In this document: one piece after another, positions 60,195 to 64,000 of the stretch
Numbering within the stretch: the first letter of the stretch is position 1
How the letters are laid out: each line of letters opens with the position of its first letter
Assembly: GCF_900142985.1 (NCBI RefSeq)
Contig: NZ_LT670849.1
Coordinates: 5,968,501 to 6,032,500, forward strand
Length of the DNA stretch: 64,000 nt
Direction of reading: 5' to 3'
Origin: Bradyrhizobium erythrophlei
Lineage (GTDB): Bacteria; Pseudomonadota; Alphaproteobacteria; Rhizobiales; Xanthobacteraceae
Notes under the pieces: generated by a model
Database searches by the model: none
What the model was told of the DNA's origin: nothing
What the model saw: the letters and a program-made list of their open reading frames with translations, nothing else
Made by a program: the position numbers and the translations under genes

Positions 60195-63053
60195 ATGGGG
60201 GATAGTGATAACCTGAGAGCAAACGACGTCGTTTCATTTGGCCCATTTCGCCTGTTTTTGGCCGAAAGGCTGCTTGAGAAAGCGGGCGTTCCGCTAGAGC
60301 TGGGCAGCCGTGCGCTCGAAATCCTGATCGCTCTGGTCGAGCGGGCCGGGGAAGTGGTCACCCACAGGGAGCTGATCTCGCGAGTCTGGCCCGGTGTCGT
60401 TGTGGAGGAGGCCAACGTCCGCGTCCATGTTTCTGGCCTTCGCAAGGCGCTCGGAGACGGACGCGACGGCGCCCGTTACGTCACAAATGTCATTGGTCGG
60501 GGCTATTGCTTCGTCGCCCCGGTGACGCGACCGGCATCACAACGATCAGCCCCACAAACTCAGCCACTTGTCCGCGATCGGCTCCGTCAGCTGCCGGCGC
60601 TGTTGACGCGAATGGTTGGCCGCGACGAAACCGTCCGTGCGGTATCGGCCCTACTGATGACGCGTCGCTTCGTCAGCATCGTTGGGCCAGGCGGCATGGG
60701 CAAGACTACGGTCGCAGTCTCGATCGCCCATGCATTAATTGATCATTTCGAGGGAGCGGTTTTCTTCGTAGATCTGGGAGCACTGACAGATCCAGGCCTC
60801 GTGTCGACGGCTGTTGCATCGGCGCTCGGAATTATGCTGCAGGCCCAGGATCCCTTCCTCGGCTTGCTGGCCTTTCTTGGCGACCGGAGAGCCCTCCTTG
60901 TGCTCGACAATTGCGAACACGTGATCGACGCGACAGCGGCGCTGACCGAACCCGTCGTCAGTGAGGCGCCGCAAGTGCACATCCTCGCCACCAGCCGGGA
61001 AGCACTACGGGTCGAAGGTGAGCACGTTCACATGCTGTATCCGCTCGATGGTCCTCCGAACCATATCGGCTTGACAGCTGCCGAAGCGCTCGCGTTTCCG
61101 GCCGTGCAGCTATTCATGGAGCGCGCGGCAGCGAGTGGCAATCGCTCGGAGCTGAGCGATGCGGATGCGCCGATCGTCGCCGACATTTGCCGCCGGCTCG
61201 ATGGGATCGCGCTCGCCATCGAACTTGCAGCTAGTCGCGTCAGCTCACATGGAATTCGCGGAACGGCAGAACTGCTCGACAACCGGTTCAAACTGCTCTG
61301 GCAGGGCCGTCGTACTGCGCTGCCTCGACACCAGACCTTGAACGCGATGCTCGACTGGAGCTACAACCTGCTGCGAGAGGGCGACAAGCTGGTTTTGCGC
61401 AGGTTGTCGGTCTTCGTCGGGGCATTTTCGCTCAAGGCCGCCCTCTCTGTCGCCGGGACCGGGCCAAGCGACGCGGAGGTCACCGACGCGGTGACTAACC
61501 TCGTTGCGAAATCGCTGATATCGTCAACCACCATTGGCGAATCAACGTACTATCGGCTGCTCGACACCACGCAGGCCTATGCTGCGGGCAGACTTACCGA
61601 TCATGGCGAGGCGGACGACGCCGCTAGGCGGCATGCGCTTTACTATTCCAGCTATCTCAGACACGACGAGGCAATCCAATCGACCTTTGGCGCGCACGAT
61701 CTCTCCGGATATGCCCCGCATATCGGGAATGTGCGCGCGGCGCTCGAATGGGCGTTCTCGAACCATGGCGACATCGCCATCGGTGTCGAACTGGCCACCT
61801 GGGCGGCCCCCTTGTTCGTGGGATTGTCGCTGCTCGACGAATGCCGGAACTGGTGCGAGCAGGCGCTCGCTGGTCTCGACGACGCCGGCCGCGGGACCAA
61901 ACAGGAGATGATTCTCCAGGAGACTCTGGCGCTATCGTTGATGTTCACCAAAGGAAACGGTGACGAGGTTCGCGCCGCAATCGAGCGCGGACTTTCGCTT
62001 GCAGAGACGTTCGAGGATCGGGATCATCAGCTTCAACTTCTTGCCGGCCTGAACATTTTCCTTACCCGAACTAGCGATTTCCGCGACGCGTTGACCGTTG
62101 CAAAACGGGGGGGCGCGGTCGCCCGGGCGGCTAAAAATATGGCCGGCCTTGTCATGACGGATTGGATGCTCGGTGTTTCCCATCATTTGGTGGGAAATCA
62201 GGTTAAGGCACAATACCATTGCGAGGCCGGTATGGCCAAGGCCGTCGAGCTGGGTCAACTCAATACCAACTTCTTTGGGTACGATCATCGTATCCGTGCG
62301 CTAGTCGCCCTCGCTCGCGCCTTGTGGCTGCGCGGTTCTTCAGAGCGGGCGCTCAGAATAGCGCAGCAGGCCATCGACGAAGCCGAGCGTCATGATCATC
62401 CAGTTTCGATCTGCATCTCGCTGATCTATGCGGCACCGGTCTTTCTCTGGAGCGGTCAACTGGAACGAGCCGCCGACCTGATTGAGCGATTGATCGTTCA
62501 TGCCGGGCGATACTCATTGGCGCCGTATCGCGCCGTCGGAATAGCGCTAAGGGGTCAACTCGCGGTCCTACGCGACCAGGCGGAAGCCGGCCTCACTCTG
62601 TTGCGAGACGCGCTGGAAACGCTGCATGCTGAACAGCACAGCATTCTCACTACAGTTTTCACCAGCGCGTTGGCGGAAGGCCTCTGGCAGACTGGTCAGT
62701 CCGACGAAGCGCTGCTCACCATCAATGGAGCTGTCGCACGCGCGGCCATTTGTGGAGCGACGTTTGACATGGCGGAGCTGCTTCGGATTAAAGGACAAAT
62801 TCTCGCGGCAATGCCACGACCGGACTGGGCGTCAGCCGAAGACTGCCTGATGCAATCACTCGCCGTGGCGCGAGAGCAGTCGGCGCTGGCCTGGGAGTTG
62901 CGATCGGCCACGGCCATGGCTCGCTTGCTGTCCGAGAACGGACAGCGCGACCGGGCCCGCGACACCCTCGCTCCGGTCTATCACCGGTTTACAGAAGGCT
63001 TCGAAACGGCGGATCTTCGCATCGCGCGGCAGCTGATCCACGATTTGGTGTAG
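60195..63053 (+). CDS. Winged-helix STAND-type ATPase regulator
   Basis: A protein of 952 residues. Residues 13-108 are an OmpR-type winged helix (F-G-P-F-R-L, L-I-A-L-V-E-R-A-G-E-V-V-T-H-R-E-L, V-N-V-I-G-R-G-Y-C-F). An NB-ARC/AAA-like ATPase follows: Walker A G-P-G-G-M-G-K-T-T near 163, Walker B A-L-L-V-L-D-N-C-E near 234, A-T-S-R-E near 264. The C-terminal 450 residues are TPR-like helical repeats. Such SARP/AfsR- or MalT-like regulators bind DNA after sensing a ligand through the repeats. Its target is not evident; divergent genes are absent and the NTF2-like gene follows downstream. Confidence 0.9.
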   Translation: MGDSDNLRANDVVSFGPFRLFLAERLLEKAGVPLELGSRALEILIALVERAGEVVTHRELISRVWPGVVVEEANVRVHVSGLRKALGDGRDGARYVTNVIGRGYCFVAPVTRPASQRSAPQTQPLVRDRLRQLPALLTRMVGRDETVRAVSALLMTRRFVSIVGPGGMGKTTVAVSIAHALIDHFEGAVFFVDLGALTDPGLVSTAVASALGIMLQAQDPFLGLLAFLGDRRALLVLDNCEHVIDATAALTEPVVSEAPQVHILATSREALRVEGEHVHMLYPLDGPPNHIGLTAAEALAFPAVQLFMERAAASGNRSELSDADAPIVADICRRLDGIALAIELAASRVSSHGIRGTAELLDNRFKLLWQGRRTALPRHQTLNAMLDWSYNLLREGDKLVLRRLSVFVGAFSLKAALSVAGTGPSDAEVTDAVTNLVAKSLISSTTIGESTYYRLLDTTQAYAAGRLTDHGEADDAARRHALYYSSYLRHDEAIQSTFGAHDLSGYAPHIGNVRAALEWAFSNHGDIAIGVELATWAAPLFVGLSLLDECRNWCEQALAGLDDAGRGTKQEMILQETLALSLMFTKGNGDEVRAAIERGLSLAETFEDRDHQLQLLAGLNIFLTRTSDFRDALTVAKRGGAVARAAKNMAGLVMTDWMLGVSHHLVGNQVKAQYHCEAGMAKAVELGQLNTNFFGYDHRIRALVALARALWLRGSSERALRIAQQAIDEAERHDHPVSICISLIYAAPVFLWSGQLERAADLIERLIVHAGRYSLAPYRAVGIALRGQLAVLRDQAEAGLTLLRDALETLHAEQHSILTTVFTSALAEGLWQTGQSDEALLTINGAVARAAICGATFDMAELLRIKGQILAAMPRPDWASAEDCLMQSLAVAREQSALAWELRSATAMARLLSENGQRDRARDTLAPVYHRFTEGFETADLRIARQLIHDLV

Positions 63054-63324
63054 GTAGTCACTTTCTTTGGTGAAGCGGAGCGGCTGTAGCCGGGCCGTCG
63101 CCCAGCGTCGAGATGCCGCTAACCTTTAGAGAATGCTCGGTATTTCGTGGACAGACGCCACAACGGCTCGCCGCGGACCAAGCGCGACGCCCATCGCCTG
63201 AACCGACTGTCCGCTTTTCACGGCTTTACGAGACACTACAAAACACAATGTGCCAGGGCCCCGTCCTTCGGCCATCGTCGATGCAAAGCGGCCATCCGCA
63301 TTTGCACGACCTCACAGGCCCATC

Positions 63325-63708
63325 ATGTCCCCTTCGCGTCTTCCGCAAGTCTCGCCGCCCGCGCTTCCGCCACTCGTGGCGACCTATGTCAAAGCGACCA
63401 ACAGCTTCGATCTCGACGAGCTGCTGGCAACTTTCGCAGACGATGCACTCGTTAATGACCAACTGCGCGACTACTGGGGAAAGTCGGCCATCAGGGAATG
63501 GGCAGCGCGCGACATCATTGGAGAAAGACTAACGATACAGGTCGTCGAGGCAAGGGAGCATTACGGGCATTGCATACTGACGGCAAACATCGATGGCAAC
63601 TACGACAAACGAGGGCTGCCCGATCCGTTGGTGCTCACCTTCTATCTCTCAGCCCACGGCGATCAAATCGTTCAGCTCATCATTCTTCGCAATCAGTCCG
63701 ATTTTTGA
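63325..63708 (+). CDS. NTF2-like (SnoaL-type) protein
   Basis: A protein of 127 residues from ATG 63325. Y-V-K-A-T-N-S-F-D-L-D-E-L-L-A-T-F-A-D-D-A-L-V near 21 is the standard start of the NTF2/SnoaL fold; I-R-E-W-A near 56 and the beta segments that end L-V-L-T-F-Y-L-S and I-V-Q-L-I-I-L-R follow. Members are small isomerases, cyclases or ligand-binding proteins; the activity here cannot be told. About 270 bases after the STAND gene. Confidence 0.85.
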   Translation: MSPSRLPQVSPPALPPLVATYVKATNSFDLDELLATFADDALVNDQLRDYWGKSAIREWAARDIIGERLTIQVVEAREHYGHCILTANIDGNYDKRGLPDPLVLTFYLSAHGDQIVQLIILRNQSDF

Positions 63709-63779
63709 AAATCGCATCAGCGCTGCGATCCAGATCGATGGATTGCGGCTACGACTGTCCAAAGTTCCAGCCACTGGAC

Positions 63780-63919
63780 GGAGATTCAACTGAAGATTTC
63801 ACGCGCGAAGCTGAGCATTTACATCGCTTTACAACACTAAACTCGCTTCCTCGCGGATGTTTGCGCAACCTTCGTCAGCAAGGGAGTCATCAAAAGCCTT
63901 AGCTGGAAGCGAGGACATC
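63780..63919 (+). repeat. Second copy of histidine-kinase promoter segment
   Basis: Matches 51540-51654: CAACTGAAGATT, ATTTAC, and TTTACAACACTAAACTCGC occur in the same order. It ends at the ATG at 63920. It has diverged in the last 70 bases before the start. Confidence 0.6.
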
Positions 63920-64000
63920 ATGACCGACACAAATGAGCAGAGTGCGATTCCCGCCGCCAACGGGGGGATCGGCGTCATGGGGGCGACCGATCGGCCAGTA
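63920..64000 (+). CDS. Start of a gene cut by the window edge
   Basis: The ATG at 63920 has GGAAGCGAGGA upstream and reads M-T-D-T-N-E-Q-S-A-I-P-A-A-N, open to the window end (27 codons). The first codons parallel those of the histidine kinase at 51655 (M-T-G-T-N-E-W), and the promoter is shared, so a related sensory protein is possible; the visible residues are too few to name it. Confidence 0.55.
   Translation, partial: MTDTNEQSAIPAANGGIGVMGATDRPV

Noticed and set aside
1..64000. CRISPR arrays, tRNA or rRNA genes, complete insertion sequences
   Set aside because: I scanned for regularly spaced repeats, cloverleaf ends with CCA context and transposase motifs and saw none; a dedicated tool could still find a diverged tRNA.

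Overview
The window looks like a plasmid-sized slice of a Rhizobiales (Bradyrhizobium/Mesorhizobium-type) genome: GC-rich, dense in alphaproteobacterial families, and dominated on the left by an integrative and conjugative element (ICE) of the ICEMlSymR7A type. The taxonomic call is an inference from gene families and layout; no rRNA or tRNA gene was seen, and neither an integrase nor an att site lies in the window, so the element's ends are outside it or have decayed.

Left region (1-24.7 kb), ICE core. In order: a Toprim protein (cut by the window edge), a DUF2493 protein, a small membrane protein and DUF736 (ending in a strong terminator); then a regulatory module made of a QseC-like XRE repressor, divergent from a QseM-like DUF2285 antiactivator, and an FseA-like activator split over two frames (DUF6499 / DUF2285) that can be joined by a +1 ribosomal frameshift; then an RdfS-like excisionase, DUF2840, the TraF peptidase, an oriT-like site, the RlxS-type relaxase (DUF3363), the TraG coupling ATPase and a CopG protein; then a 3.7 kb insertion (a ribbon-helix-helix/MFS fusion and an SGNH hydrolase on the opposite strand); then the mating-pair-formation operon trbB-C-D-E-J-K-L-F-G-I plus DUF2274. 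Known biology of ICEMlSymR7A suggests how these act together: QseC sets QseM, QseM holds FseA, FseA switches on rdfS, RdfS drives excision, and RlxS/TraG/Trb move the DNA.

Middle region (24.7-42.5 kb), a decayed accessory zone. Intact genes (orphan sdhA, a dehalogenase-like hydrolase, an exported AHL-lactonase-like enzyme, a GlcG-like protein, an enoyl-CoA hydratase homologue, a catalase-like protein, an AEC transporter, DUF1330, a three-subunit gluconate-dehydrogenase-type operon, a PAS protein) alternate with at least nine recognisable gene remnants (LysR, response regulator-cupin chimera, two tautomerases, DUF1348, alpha/beta hydrolase, two SDRs).

Right region (42.5-64 kb). A LysR regulator divergent from an M81 peptidase-RidA-oligopeptide ABC transporter operon; a PAS histidine kinase with a FixJ-type regulator; a molybdopterin oxidoreductase-cytochrome b-secreted protein cluster on the minus strand; an alpha/beta hydrolase with a frameshifted OsmC gene; a single-domain response regulator; a Tat-type hydrolase; a large winged-helix STAND ATPase; an NTF2-like protein; and the start of one more gene. 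Several promoter and 5'-gene segments occur twice in the window (response regulator, LysR, histidine kinase, tautomerase), which points to past segmental duplication.
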